Positions 46,610-54,451 of a stretch of DNA of 64,000 bases are shown piece by piece. The stretch is from IMG/VR virus record IMGVR_UViG_3300032308_002775, positions 62,001-126,000 of that record; one strand, written 5' to 3'. Below the pieces are notes generated by a model. The model worked only from the letters and a program-made list of their open reading frames with translations, had not been told where the DNA came from and made no database searches. Position 1 is the first letter of the stretch. Each line of letters opens with the position of its first letter. Position numbers and translations under genes: made by a program. Source of the stretch: a virus.

Positions 46610-46921
46610 ATGGACTACGTGAAGCAGATTCAGGACTGCGGCCTCGCCCTGGCGGACGCCGTGAAGATCGAGATGGACCTCGAGAACCGGCGCCACAATT
46701 TCAAGCTGGACGCGATCGGCCGGATCATGAAGTCGGGCGACAACCCGCTCACCAATAAGCCGCACAGCTACAGCTCGGCGGAAGCACTGGTCACGACGGA
46801 CCAGCGTTACGCCGATTACCTGGACGCAATCGCCAACGCCGTGCGCGGGAGGATTATCGCTAAGGCCCAGTACGACGCGGCCCTCGCCGCCGCCCGGCTC
46901 GTGGAAGCAACCGAGGTATGA
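46610..46921 (+). CDS. Conserved hypothetical phage protein
   Basis: 103 residues, helical: a long central helix and an Ala-rich C-terminus (RIIAKAQYDAALAAARLVEA). It has a GGAG Shine-Dalgarno. No domain recognised. It overlaps the next gene by ATGA. Confidence 0.6.
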   Translation: MDYVKQIQDCGLALADAVKIEMDLENRRHNFKLDAIGRIMKSGDNPLTNKPHSYSSAEALVTTDQRYADYLDAIANAVRGRIIAKAQYDAALAAARLVEATEV

Positions 46922-47262
46922 TGACTGAAACTAAGCAAGCAGTTGGGTTTGAGGCCGTCAGGGCCGCCATCAAGCATTTTGAATCTATCCAGGTGATGAA
47001 TCGCGCGTATGGTGCCCTCGACACCGAACCTGATGGCGTTTTCCAGCGAATTCTCTGGGACGTGATCAACGACAAGGACACCAGCATCCCCATGAGCGGC
47101 GACGGCTGGGAGCTGTACACCAGCAGCATGGACTGCACCAAGGCGGCCGATGCGTTGCACCTGGCTGCAGTGGCCGCCGTGCAGGCAATCTTTGCCTGCC
47201 GAATTGCCGACCGCCGCAAGGTGCGTGAGTATCTCGAAGACTACTGCTGGCGGTGCAACTAG
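46918..47262 (+). CDS. Hypothetical protein
   Basis: 114 residues in an ATGA overlap with the previous gene. Ala-rich helical segment (TKAADALHLAAVAAVQAIF), with Cys at the C-terminus (DYCWRCN). No recognised domain. Confidence 0.57.
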   Translation: MMTETKQAVGFEAVRAAIKHFESIQVMNRAYGALDTEPDGVFQRILWDVINDKDTSIPMSGDGWELYTSSMDCTKAADALHLAAVAAVQAIFACRIADRRKVREYLEDYCWRCN

Positions 47263-47279
47263 CCGTGGGCCGCGCAAAC

Positions 47280-47723
47280 ATGAAACAGGCGCGCGAGCAC
47301 GTTAAGGCAGGCAACCGCTTTAGGGGCTCAAACGTCTTTGGTCGAAACCTGCACAACGGATCGTATTGCGTGTGGTCCTACACGGAAGCGTGGCCGCTTT
47401 ATTTGCGCTGGTGCGGCGAATGGTTTGGCAATTCCGGCTGGTATTCGCGTACAACACACCAGCACAAAGTAATACTGTGTCCGGGAGACAAGATCAGCTG
47501 GCTGCCGCGTTCGGTGATGCAGGTGTTCGTGGCGTACTGCGATTCGGCGTCTTGGCACTCAAAAGACACGCCGCTAGATTACGTGCTCGAGACCAGTGGC
47601 TTAATTCCGCCAAGGGCGGTGGTTGCGGTACCGCAGCCGAACATCCCCGAAGTCACGACGCATCTAGCTCGCGCTGAGGTTGACTGGGGCGCGGTTCGCA
47701 GGCGCCGGGTTATGCCGGTTTGA
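47280..47723 (+). CDS. Hypothetical aromatic-rich protein
   Basis: 147 residues from ATG 47280 (GTG 47253 or 47265 are alternatives). Rich in Trp, Tyr and His (YCVWSYTEAWPLYLRWCGEWF). The C-terminus AVRRRRVMPV resembles the ends of two later proteins (see findings). Its stop lies 6 bases from the convergent terminase stop. Function unknown. Confidence 0.55.
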   Translation: MKQAREHVKAGNRFRGSNVFGRNLHNGSYCVWSYTEAWPLYLRWCGEWFGNSGWYSRTTHQHKVILCPGDKISWLPRSVMQVFVAYCDSASWHSKDTPLDYVLETSGLIPPRAVVAVPQPNIPEVTTHLARAEVDWGAVRRRRVMPV

Positions 47724-47729
47724 TATCTT

Positions 47730-49655
47730 TCAGAACCCGCTGAAGAACCGGTCGCCCAGGTCGTCGTCGGCCCAGTTGTCCGGGTTCTCGGCGGCTACAG
47801 TCTGCGCGCTGAGCCGTCCGAGCCCGGCTATCTCGGCGAAGTTTGGCAGCGACTGGTTGATGTGCCAGAGCGCGTTCGTGCCGAAGTTTACGCTTTGGGC
47901 AAAGTCGTCCGAGAGCAGCACGTTCCGGGTAATGGTGTAGATGTCGCCCGAGCTGCGGCTCTCGGTCTTGTTTTCGATGAGCGACAAAAAGTCAGCGATC
48001 AGTCCGGGATTGTCCTGCGTGATCCAGTCGTACTGGAAGAACCGGACCTGCTTGAGCTTGATTGCCTGGCAGGTGTACAAGAGCGAGCGCGTCTTATCGA
48101 GCGAGTAATGCGCGCGGTGGTTGAACGCCGTGGGTTCCTTGTAGACCATCAGGTCCTGCGCCGCCGAGCGGCACAGCCGGATGGCCATGACACGGTCGAG
48201 GTTAAACCCTGCCTGGACCATCACTGTTTCGCGCACCGTTCCGGCGCCGGTGTAGTCGTGCGTGACAAAATCGCACTTAAACAACTCCGAGTACTTCATG
48301 CACTCCACGGCCTCGGCCAGGTGCTCGCCGCCCAGCATGATTCGCTTGCCCCACAGCACGTCGATCACGCCATCGGAACGGAAACCCAAGATCGAAATTA
48401 CGGTGAAAGAAACACCCGCCTCACCGCCGCCGCCCCAGTCAATCGCCAAAATCCGGTGCTTGTACTGATCGAGGTTCTTCAAGCACTCAGGGTCCGGCTC
48501 GCGCTTGTTCTCCCACGGGAGCAGGCAGGCGTTGCGCAGGTCGGTTTCCGTCACGAGCTTCTGCCCGGCGTCAATCGATTCGCCGAGCACCTCGTTGTAG
48601 AACTGGGCCTGCGTGTAGTTAAAGCCTTCGCGTTTTTGCAGCAACGTTGCCCACTTGTCGGGATCGGCGTAGTGCAGGGGCAATAAAAGCTGCGGCACGT
48701 GATAACCCGCGAAGTTCCATCGGCGATCCGGATGCCGATGAACCCAGCGGCCGTGCCTTGGATTGATTGGCTTCTGGCACTTGGCGCAGACCGTGGCTGG
48801 CGCCTTCTCGCTGATGTCGTCCCGGTAGGGGCCGATCATCGCGTCAAGGTCGTGCTCGCGAGACGGAATGTTCCAGTGCCTGCACGAGTGGCACGGGATG
48901 AACCACTCGGCTGCCGAACTGCGCTGATATAACCCCTCTAAAGGGTTATCCAGGGTCTTCGGCGTGCCCGTGAAATGGCTCATCGCGAACCGCGAGTACG
49001 ACATTGTCTCCTGGATAATCGGAATGTGGTCGGGGTCCATGTCCTGGACCTCGTCGATGCACATCCGGTCGCTGGACACACCACGCACCCGGTCGGCGTC
49101 GAGCATCGCGTAGCTGAACAGCATCATGCTCTTGTTCTTGAACGAGCGCTGCAGCACGTTGTTGTCGGTTTCGCTGCCGCACCACTGCGCTTTGATGGGA
49201 GACTGCTCGATAAAGCTCCGAACATAGTTGTTGCTGAACCGACGTATCTGTTCAAAGAGCGGTGTTACGTACAACGTTTTGAAGAACGGGATACTATTGG
49301 CTACCACAACACCATGCGCCGCCAACGAAGTGGATTTCGAGAGCTGACGGCCCGTCTTCCAGACCTGGCTCTTAGGCATGAGCACCCTGAACAGGGGCGC
49401 AAAGGGAAAGTGATCGTGGATTGAGTACGGCTTGCCGTTCAGGTTTAACACCAGCGGCAGGATCGGCTCCAGAGACGGAAACGCGCGCTGCTCGGCCAAC
49501 GCCTTGAGCACCTGCGTTCGCTCATTTGCAGACCTCTGGTCGGTGACGTTAATACCGGCCAGTTCTTCCAGCAGCGATCGAACCCCGTTACCGGGCACTT
49601 CATGCGCTGCTAATTCCAGCGGGTTCACCGCCCGCGTATCTATCGATGGTGACAT
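47730..49655 (-). CDS. terL: Terminase large subunit
   Basis: 641 residues from ATG 49655. The ATPase/nuclease motor that packages DNA into proheads. Walker A-like GRQLSKSTS (about residues 102-110), Walker B CIDEVQDM (about 199-206), two CxxC pairs in a zinc-binding-like segment (about 255-293) and the nuclease ILAIDWGGG (about 402-410) with a further acidic site THDYTGAG. The size is typical. Minus strand, convergent with the preceding plus gene and abutting the ATG of the next one at CATATG. In-frame starts at 49691 and 49676 exist. Portal and capsid are not in the window. Confidence 0.9.
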   Translation of the reverse strand: MSPSIDTRAVNPLELAAHEVPGNGVRSLLEELAGINVTDQRSANERTQVLKALAEQRAFPSLEPILPLVLNLNGKPYSIHDHFPFAPLFRVLMPKSQVWKTGRQLSKSTSLAAHGVVVANSIPFFKTLYVTPLFEQIRRFSNNYVRSFIEQSPIKAQWCGSETDNNVLQRSFKNKSMMLFSYAMLDADRVRGVSSDRMCIDEVQDMDPDHIPIIQETMSYSRFAMSHFTGTPKTLDNPLEGLYQRSSAAEWFIPCHSCRHWNIPSREHDLDAMIGPYRDDISEKAPATVCAKCQKPINPRHGRWVHRHPDRRWNFAGYHVPQLLLPLHYADPDKWATLLQKREGFNYTQAQFYNEVLGESIDAGQKLVTETDLRNACLLPWENKREPDPECLKNLDQYKHRILAIDWGGGGEAGVSFTVISILGFRSDGVIDVLWGKRIMLGGEHLAEAVECMKYSELFKCDFVTHDYTGAGTVRETVMVQAGFNLDRVMAIRLCRSAAQDLMVYKEPTAFNHRAHYSLDKTRSLLYTCQAIKLKQVRFFQYDWITQDNPGLIADFLSLIENKTESRSSGDIYTITRNVLLSDDFAQSVNFGTNALWHINQSLPNFAEIAGLGRLSAQTVAAENPDNWADDDLGDRFFSGF

Positions 49656-49820
49656 ATGCCCAAGTATCCCGAGCATGGTCGTTACGCGCAACCAAGCGCC
49701 GAAGGAGAACTCCAGTGGCTAGAGGACGGGATTCACGTCCTGTTTGAAGTCACGTGGCAAGCAACTGCCACGCTTCTCGGCGCGCTGATTGGCGTCATCA
49801 CCGGCGAAGAGCCGTGGTGA
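49656..49820 (+). CDS. Small membrane-associated protein
   Basis: 54 residues: MPKYPEHGRYAQPS, then a helix with ATLLGALIGVITG, likely a membrane segment, ending GEEPW. Its ATG directly abuts the divergent terminase ATG (CATATG), with GGTGA upstream. It is followed by a terminator-type hairpin, so it appears to be a single-gene unit. Function unknown; too short for confident family assignment. Confidence 0.55.
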   Translation: MPKYPEHGRYAQPSAEGELQWLEDGIHVLFEVTWQATATLLGALIGVITGEEPW

Positions 49821-49839
49821 CGGCATAACGACCGTGAGG

Positions 49840-49879
49840 CCTGGACGAGTATACTCAAGGGTGACTCGTTCAGGTTTTT
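49840..49879 (+). terminator. Intrinsic terminator
   Basis: Stem CCTGGACGAGT (49840-49850) with ACTCGTTCAGG (49864-49874), one G-U, 13-base loop, followed by TTTTT (49875-49879). It follows the small membrane protein gene. The next gene's AGGAG Shine-Dalgarno begins right after the T-run, so terminator and ribosome site adjoin. Confidence 0.7.
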
Positions 49880-49891
49880 AGGAGCGCCGCC

Positions 49892-50116
49892 ATGGCTAAT
49901 GTGGGACACAGCGCCAAGCTGTATCAGGAACGACGTGAGCCGAACTTGCGTGTAACTTTGCGCGGCCCAGGCCCGCAAATTTACCTGCCGGACAACGCGG
50001 CCAATCACCTTAACCTGGAGGCGCCGCTTCCGTTACCGACCCTGCTTGAAGACAACTGCGCGCCCGCTGACGTGAAAACGCAGGTGTGGCCGCACGGAGA
50101 CAAGTATGCCCCGTGA
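49892..50116 (+). CDS. Hypothetical protein
   Basis: 74 residues, with AGGAG 7 bases before the ATG. Pro/Leu-rich middle (LNLEAPLPLPTLLED) with a basic N-terminus. Its stop overlaps the next GTG. Function unknown. Confidence 0.58.
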   Translation: MANVGHSAKLYQERREPNLRVTLRGPGPQIYLPDNAANHLNLEAPLPLPTLLEDNCAPADVKTQVWPHGDKYAP

Positions 50117-50307
50117 ATGAAACCTACGATTATGAACGCTTGTTTCTGGTATTTGGAGGCGGCATCGTCGTGGTGTCCGCGATCGCTGTTCTAGGCGGTT
50201 GCCAATCTTTCGGCGATTTTGCTGCCGCGCTATTGGCGGGATACGTTCTGCTGCGCATCACCAACACAATGCGCCAAGAAGACACGCAGTACAGGAGGCG
50301 CCGATGA
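50113..50307 (+). CDS. Small membrane protein
   Basis: 64 residues from GTG 50113 in a GTGA overlap. Two hydrophobic segments (about 9-27: LFLVFGGGIVVVSAIAVLG; about 34-48: FAAALLAGYVLLRI) separated by CQSFGD, then a basic tail RRRR. A lipobox-like LGGC is present but there is a second membrane segment, so a lipoprotein is uncertain. It could be a holin-like or inner-membrane protein; this is speculation. Confidence 0.5.
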   Translation: MNETYDYERLFLVFGGGIVVVSAIAVLGGCQSFGDFAAALLAGYVLLRITNTMRQEDTQYRRRR

Positions 50308-50711
50308 TTTCGGTTCTCGATTTCTTCGCTGTCGTCATGGCTACCGGCGCCGTAATCGAAGTCTGGCACAAAGGCTCAATCTTCGCCGACCTCCGCGCCA
50401 GGGCGCAGGCTATCCAAGACGTCACCGAGCCGGACACGCTCAAGGGCAAGCTGCTCGAGCTGCTGATGTGCCCTTTCTGCAAGAGCTACCACGTGCCGTT
50501 CTACCTGGGCGTCATGATCTTGCTAGGTGACTGGGCTGGCGCTACGATCGGGGCAGTCGCGCGCCTGCTCGTCTACAGCCTGGCCGCGACGCGCATTTCC
50601 AACATCGTTGACGGGCTATTGCCGCCCAATCTTCAGTACGACCCACCCATTGAAGGAACCACCAGTGGAAAATCAGACGCCGGAGATTCAGTCAGATCGG
50701 CTTCCGTTTGA
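50304..50711 (+). CDS. DUF1360-like membrane protein
   Basis: 135 residues from ATG 50304 with AGGAGG. First hydrophobic segment about 3-20 (SVLDFFAVVMATGAVIEV), then LMCPFCKSYHVPFYLGVMI with a CPFC motif as in DUF1360-type proteins, and a second hydrophobic segment. Probably an inner-membrane protein. Role unknown. A longer frame from 50199 is not needed. Confidence 0.55.
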   Translation: MISVLDFFAVVMATGAVIEVWHKGSIFADLRARAQAIQDVTEPDTLKGKLLELLMCPFCKSYHVPFYLGVMILLGDWAGATIGAVARLLVYSLAATRISNIVDGLLPPNLQYDPPIEGTTSGKSDAGDSVRSASV

Positions 50712-51048
50712 CGTTCAACTTTTCAAAGCTGCTGACGAGTTCTCCTCGGCTGTCATGAAGGCTGTGCCCGAGCTGCACGGCATCGCCATCGTTCCGATTT
50801 GGAACACGCAGCCCAAAGACACGCCCTCGGGGCTTCTGCGGCTGCGCAATCCGCAACCGCCGTTCGTTGCCAGCCTGCTATCGCTCTTGAAGCGCCTTAC
50901 GGCGTTCAGCGTCGAAGTCCACAAGGACCTCATGAACCAATTCGGCATGTACGACCAGTACGCCGCCGAGTTGTCGCGCCAGATCGCTGCAAAGCAGGAA
51001 GAACTGGCCGCTCCCGCGGCGCCGCAGAGTGAGGACGCGAATGGCTGA
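50665..51048 (+). CDS. Conserved hypothetical phage protein
   Basis: 127 residues from GTG 50665, with AAGGA upstream, overlapping the end of the previous gene in another frame. The pattern LFKAADEFSSAVMKAVPEL and LHGIAIVPIWNTQP gives the impression of a conserved helical phage protein, without known function. The C-terminus is helical with Glu/Ala. Confidence 0.55.
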   Translation: MENQTPEIQSDRLPFDVQLFKAADEFSSAVMKAVPELHGIAIVPIWNTQPKDTPSGLLRLRNPQPPFVASLLSLLKRLTAFSVEVHKDLMNQFGMYDQYAAELSRQIAAKQEELAAPAAPQSEDANG

Positions 51049-51343
51049 CGACAAGACTCCGACAACCGAGATTACGATTGCCGCAGATAATGAGACGCTG
51101 CGGGATTTGCTCCAGAACCAATACGGCCGCTGCGAAGCGGGCGAAGTTCGCGCTGCGCTCGAGGGACAGTACTCGATCGTCTGGAACGAAGACGAGTTTC
51201 AGACGGCATTCGACCTTGTCGAGACAGCTCCGCCTTACGTCACTGTGGTAAACAAAGAAACCGGACAGCCCGGCACGCTGATCTACGTAGACAGCCCGCG
51301 GTTCTACTTCCTGTTCAACCCCGAGATCAACAATGGCGAATGA
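51041..51343 (+). CDS. Hypothetical protein
   Basis: 100 residues from ATG 51041, overlapping the previous stop. Beta-rich C-terminus (YVTVVNKETGQPGTLIYVD, RFYFLFNPE) and helical N-terminus. No domain recognised. Confidence 0.58.
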   Translation: MADDKTPTTEITIAADNETLRDLLQNQYGRCEAGEVRAALEGQYSIVWNEDEFQTAFDLVETAPPYVTVVNKETGQPGTLIYVDSPRFYFLFNPEINNGE

Positions 51344-51797
51344 GGCCAGGCATCATTTCGACACCGGCGCAGTTCGTTCCGCAGACGTCGACGAGGAGCG
51401 TTGGGACCTGATCAGCCCGATTGGTCTGCAAGCGCTTGCCCGCACCTATGCCGAGGGCGCAAGGAAGTTTGGCGCGGCAAACTGGGAGAACGGCATGCCC
51501 GTGACGGATCTACTCAACCACGGCATTGCCCACATCTTCAAGTTCCTGGCTGGCGACCGGGCGGAAGACCATCTGGCCCACGCGGCCTGGAACATTCTGG
51601 GAGCTATCCACTCACTGGAAAAGTGGCCGGAATTAAATGAGGGCCTGCTGCGTGGGCCGGGCTGCACTTGCCCACCCGCAGCCGCCACGCCCGCGGCCAA
51701 TGGCGACAATCCAAAGATATCTTTGGGACCAGACGAGGTTCGCCAAAGGCTGGAGCAACTCGCGAAGAAGCCGCCAGCCTACGGCAGCTCGACCTGA
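51333..51797 (+). CDS. dATP/dGTP diphosphohydrolase-like protein (DUF5664/MazG-like)
   Basis: 154 residues. The first 100 match the DUF5664-type pattern: FDTGAVRSADVDEERWDLIS, LARTYAEGARKFGAANWENG, LLNHGIAHIFKFLAGD and EDHLAHAAWNILGAIHSLE. Such proteins are linked to nucleotide pool control, some with dATP/dGTP hydrolysis in phages. The rest (about 105-154) is a Pro/Ala linker with a short helix, lacking the second domain seen in some relatives. GATATC palindrome at 51711. No PurZ-like gene is seen. Confidence 0.7.
   Translation: MANEARHHFDTGAVRSADVDEERWDLISPIGLQALARTYAEGARKFGAANWENGMPVTDLLNHGIAHIFKFLAGDRAEDHLAHAAWNILGAIHSLEKWPELNEGLLRGPGCTCPPAAATPAANGDNPKISLGPDEVRQRLEQLAKKPPAYGSST
51711..51726. 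repeat. 16-bp palindrome CCAAAGATATCTTTGG
   Basis: Perfect palindrome near the end of the DUF5664-like gene, read Pro-Lys-Ile-Ser-Leu. Longest of the AAAGATATCTTT copies. Confidence 0.65.
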
Positions 51798-51833
51798 TCG
51801 CTCGCGCGGCCCGCAGCTCTGATTGCAGACCTG

Positions 51834-51935
51834 TTTTCACAGCATTAAGTGAAACATTTTCCTGGCGCCCTTGTTTCTTGCGTTTCACAGATTACTGTGG
51901 AACGGAATTCGCCGCTGCGCACTAGAGTGCGCGGC
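51834..51935. promoter_or_regulatory. Intergenic region with three tandem hairpins
   Basis: TTTCAC-N8-GTGAAA at about 51835, GTTTCAC-N8-GTGGAAC at 51882-51903, then GCTGCGCACT/AGTGCGCGGC at 51914-51935. Together they fill most of the 185-base gap before ATG 51983. The first two repeat the GTTTCAC element. Probably a control region for the HTH-like gene that follows. Confidence 0.5.
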
Positions 51936-51982
51936 TATCTCACGCAACCATGAAGGTTTTTTCTCGTAAGCGGAGTTCTTCC

Positions 51983-52363
51983 ATGCCCTTCAAGACCTAC
52001 CGGCCCAGCAAGTCCGACCAGGCACGCGCCGTCGCTGCTCAACTCAAAGCCGAAGGCAAACCCGTCCGACCGAAGACGGTGCTCGAGATTCTCGCCAAGC
52101 GCGGCGTCGTGATGGATCCCGGCCAATGCTCAAAGCTCACCGGCGAGTTCTGTAAGCGCCGCAAGCGCACCTGGACGCGCCGCGCCTCGAAGGTCCGGAC
52201 AGTGTCCAGCAACAACGGAGCGGCCAACGTCTGCGCCCCTGTTAAGACCTACAAGCACCTAGAGCTTGCCGCCGCGTTCGCCCAAAGTTGCGGCAGCGTT
52301 CACAAAGCGCAGCAGGCGCTAGCCGATCTGGCCACGATCGTCGAACCGTTTGTCAAGTCCTGA
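51983..52363 (+). CDS. Small DNA-binding-like protein (HTH family), copy 1
   Basis: 126 residues from ATG 51983 (GGAG upstream); ATG 51950 is an alternative. Residues about 8-60 look like a helix-turn-helix: SKSDQARAVAAQLKAEG, RPKTVLEILAKRGVVMDPGQ, then basic KRRKRTWTRR. The end (HLELAAAFAQSCGSVHKAQQ) resembles a short helical repeat. Related to the next gene. I associate this architecture with a planctomycete gene family; the function is unknown, perhaps DNA binding or nucleoid-related. Confidence 0.6.
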   Translation: MPFKTYRPSKSDQARAVAAQLKAEGKPVRPKTVLEILAKRGVVMDPGQCSKLTGEFCKRRKRTWTRRASKVRTVSSNNGAANVCAPVKTYKHLELAAAFAQSCGSVHKAQQALADLATIVEPFVKS

Positions 52364-52369
52364 TCTGAT

Positions 52370-52390
52370 TTCACACATCACCGTAAAATA
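52370..52390. promoter_or_regulatory. Degenerate TTTCAC-N8-GTAAAA repeat
   Basis: Half-matching copy of the GTTTCAC-N8-GTGAAAC element, with the same 8-base spacer, 17 bases before ATG 52408. Weak alone, but its position matches the other copies. Confidence 0.3.
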
Positions 52391-52407
52391 TCCCCAGAGG
52401 ACCAGCT

Positions 52408-53142
52408 ATGTCTGACACCGAAGTCGACCCCATCTGGGACACCACCGAGCCGTTTGCCGAGCAGGCGCGCCCGGAACCAAAGTTGTCCAGGAAGAAAAAG
52501 TCCGGCACGGAGGCCGAAATCGTTCTGCCCGAAACCGACGAGCTGCCAGAGCCTGTAGAACCAGGCGAGCTAATCGACGGATCGGAGGACGACATTTCCG
52601 CGCTTGAGGAACAGGACCCCACTGTTCCAATCGAGGTCGCTGTTGACCTCGAAGACCGTGCCCGTGGCAACGCCGAAAAGGCGGCTGCCCGAAAGAGGAG
52701 TGAACCCATGTCCGAGAAGACCAAGACCAAGGCCGAATGGATCCGCGACGAGATCGCCCAGCGCAAGGCCGACGGCGTCGAAACCATCCGCCCCCGCGAC
52801 ATCATCGCGGCGCTGGCGGAGAAGGGCGTCAAGGTCACGGCGCCCCAGGTCAGCGTGACCCTGCGCGATTTCGACAAGCCGAAGGCGGCCAAGCCCGCGA
52901 AGACCATCAAGGCGGGCAAGCTGGTTGCGGCAACCAAGGCTGCTGAGAAGGCCAAGTCCCGGGAGCCCAAGCGGGCCACGGCACGGCTCAGCGCCGTTTC
53001 GGCAAAGCAGGCGCCCGCGGCCAACAAGCCGTCCTACGAGGCGCTGGAGGCCACGGCTGAGTTCGTGAAGACCAACGGCGGCCTGGAGACGGCGCGCCAG
53101 CTGCTCGATGCCTACGCGAAGTTGTTCAACCCGGCGGGCTGA
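52408..53142 (+). CDS. Small DNA-binding-like protein (HTH family), copy 2
   Basis: 244 residues. An acidic N-terminal half (about 1-95, VLPETDELPEPVEPGELIDG), then the same core as copy 1: TKAEWIRDEIAQRKADGVE, RPRDIIAALAEKGVKVTAPQ, followed by Lys/Ala-rich linker and a C-terminal ALEATAEFVKTNGGLETARQ. ATG 52710 (SEKTKTK) is an internal alternative that would remove the acidic part. Likely a chromosome- or regulation-related DNA-binding protein; the family is common in planctomycetes in my knowledge. Confidence 0.6.
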   Translation: MSDTEVDPIWDTTEPFAEQARPEPKLSRKKKSGTEAEIVLPETDELPEPVEPGELIDGSEDDISALEEQDPTVPIEVAVDLEDRARGNAEKAAARKRSEPMSEKTKTKAEWIRDEIAQRKADGVETIRPRDIIAALAEKGVKVTAPQVSVTLRDFDKPKAAKPAKTIKAGKLVAATKAAEKAKSREPKRATARLSAVSAKQAPAANKPSYEALEATAEFVKTNGGLETARQLLDAYAKLFNPAG

Positions 53143-53249
53143 GAGTCCTTCCTGTCGCCTGCGCGGCCGGTGTCCGGCGCGTGTCACCACACGTCTGCCC
53201 CACCCGGCCCGGCTCCGCAGGTCCTCAAATTCGGGCGCGCTGCCCAACC

Positions 53250-53270
53250 GCGCGGCTTATCTGGCCGCGC
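53250..53270 (+). promoter_or_regulatory. GC-rich hairpin in the intergenic gap
   Basis: GCGCGGC pairs with GCCGCGC around a 7-base loop, 8 bases before the GGAGG of the next gene. The 144-base gap 53143-53286 otherwise holds only a weaker CGCGGCCGG/CCGGCGCG pairing and no convincing gene. Termination or leader structure is possible. Confidence 0.4.
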
Positions 53271-53286
53271 CGCCCACGGAGGTTCT

Positions 53287-53568
53287 ATGCCTACAGCCTG
53301 CCCCCTGCGCCCTCGTCGCGCCTATCAGGCCATGACGATGCCCGCGGGGACCATCAAACGTATTCATGTGAACCAGCACATTATCAAGGCCAACGTCTCC
53401 AACCAGACCGACGACCAAGCGGTCACCGTCCAGTGGCGCGGCAAGAGCTACATCGGCCGCGACGTCCAGATCAAGGGCGCCAGCACCGTGATGCAGCGCA
53501 TGGCCAAACCGCTTTCCTGCGGCGCCCGCATCTGGATCGAGACCCGCGCCGAAGTGGAAATCCTATGA
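53287..53568 (+). CDS. Hypothetical basic protein
   Basis: 93 residues from ATG 53287 with GGAGG upstream; ATG 53332 is an alternative, giving a 78-residue beta-rich core. Segments IKRIHVNQHIIKANVSN and VTVQWRGKSYIGRDVQI suggest a small beta barrel. First gene of the accessory operon that includes DUF1257-DUF2997-AAA. Function unknown. Confidence 0.6.
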   Translation: MPTACPLRPRRAYQAMTMPAGTIKRIHVNQHIIKANVSNQTDDQAVTVQWRGKSYIGRDVQIKGASTVMQRMAKPLSCGARIWIETRAEVEIL

Positions 53569-53879
53569 GTCGCTATCACGAGACCCAGCGCGACGAGGAC
53601 CTCGGCAGCCTGACTAACGCGCTGCAGTACCTCGACCAGATTCGCGCTACCTTTGGCGACGTGCTCGCCATTCCCGAAGTGATCACGATCCAGGACGTCA
53701 TGGCCATCGCCCTGGACACGACCAAGGGACCCCAGCTCATCGGCGACGTCTGCAGCCGCGACGAGATCGTCCATATCCTCCGGTCCTTCGCCGACAACCC
53801 GTGCGGCGACCCGGCCCTGATTGCGCAGTACGCGCTCAACGACTATCGCGAAACCCAAAAACTCACCAACAAGGAGTAA
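53565..53879 (+). CDS. Hypothetical protein
   Basis: 104 residues starting in an ATGA overlap with the previous gene. Helical and acidic (LTNALQYLDQIRATFGD, HILRSFADNP). It directly precedes the DUF1257 gene, so it may be a component of that system. No domain recognised. Confidence 0.6.
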   Translation: MSRYHETQRDEDLGSLTNALQYLDQIRATFGDVLAIPEVITIQDVMAIALDTTKGPQLIGDVCSRDEIVHILRSFADNPCGDPALIAQYALNDYRETQKLTNKE

Positions 53880-53882
53880 CGC

Positions 53883-54245
53883 ATGAGCCACATCGTGCAG
53901 ATTAAGACGGAAGTGAAGGATGAAATGGCGGTCCGCGCCGCCTGCCTGCGCCTCAAGTGGGAGCAGCCCGTGTTTGGCAAGCACCGCGTATTCAGCGTCG
54001 ACCGCGAAGGCCTCGGGGTGACGATTCCCGGCTGGCACTTCCCGGTCGTCGTCAACATGTCGACCGGCGCGCTCGACTACGACAACTACAACGGCCACTG
54101 GGGCGAGCAGAAGCTGCTCGATCAGTTTCTCCAGGCCTATACGATCGAGAAGGCCAAGCTCGAGGCGCAGAAGATGGGTCACTCGGTGTATGAAGAGCCG
54201 ATGGCCGATGGTTCGATCAAGCTCACCGTCACCGTGGAGGCCTGA
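53883..54245 (+). CDS. DUF1257 (Ycf35-like) protein
   Basis: 120 residues that match the Ycf35/DUF1257 family by eye: SHIVQIKTEVKDEMAVRAA, PGWHFPVVVNMSTGALDYD, DNYNGHWGEQKLLDQFLQAY and KMGHSVYEEPMADGSIKL. The family is found in cyanobacteria, plastids and planctomycetes, next to DUF2997 and an AAA ATPase, as here. Its biochemical role is not established. The gene is followed within 5 bases by DUF2997. It belongs with 54251 and 54452. Confidence 0.85.
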   Translation: MSHIVQIKTEVKDEMAVRAACLRLKWEQPVFGKHRVFSVDREGLGVTIPGWHFPVVVNMSTGALDYDNYNGHWGEQKLLDQFLQAYTIEKAKLEAQKMGHSVYEEPMADGSIKLTVTVEA

Positions 54246-54250
54246 CCAAC

Positions 54251-54442
54251 ATGACCAAGATCATCGAAATCATTGTTTCCCCCAAGGGCGAAACCAAGCT
54301 CGAGACCAAGGGCTTTGCGGGCAACAGCTGCCAGGAAGCCACGCGAGCCCTCGAGGCTGCGCTGGGCGCCAAGACCGACGAATCCCTGACCGGTGAGTAT
54401 TACACCGAGGTCAACACCAACCAGCTCGACGTCCAGAACTAA
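54251..54442 (+). CDS. DUF2997-like small protein
   Basis: 63 residues. KIIEIIVSPKGETKLETKGF, then SCQEATRALEAALGA and a short acidic tail: the pattern of DUF2997 proteins that accompany Ycf35 and Ycf46-like AAA ATPases. Small, beta-alpha fold by strand pattern. AGGAG precedes the next gene. Function unknown; possibly a partner or adaptor of the ATPase. Confidence 0.8.
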   Translation: MTKIIEIIVSPKGETKLETKGFAGNSCQEATRALEAALGAKTDESLTGEYYTEVNTNQLDVQN

Positions 54443-54451
54443 GGAGACCCG

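Noticed and set aside
51333-51797. Evidence for a Z-genome (2-aminoadenine) phage
   Set aside because: The DUF5664-like gene is suggestive, but no PurZ, DatZ or similar gene is visible, and one such gene is not specific.
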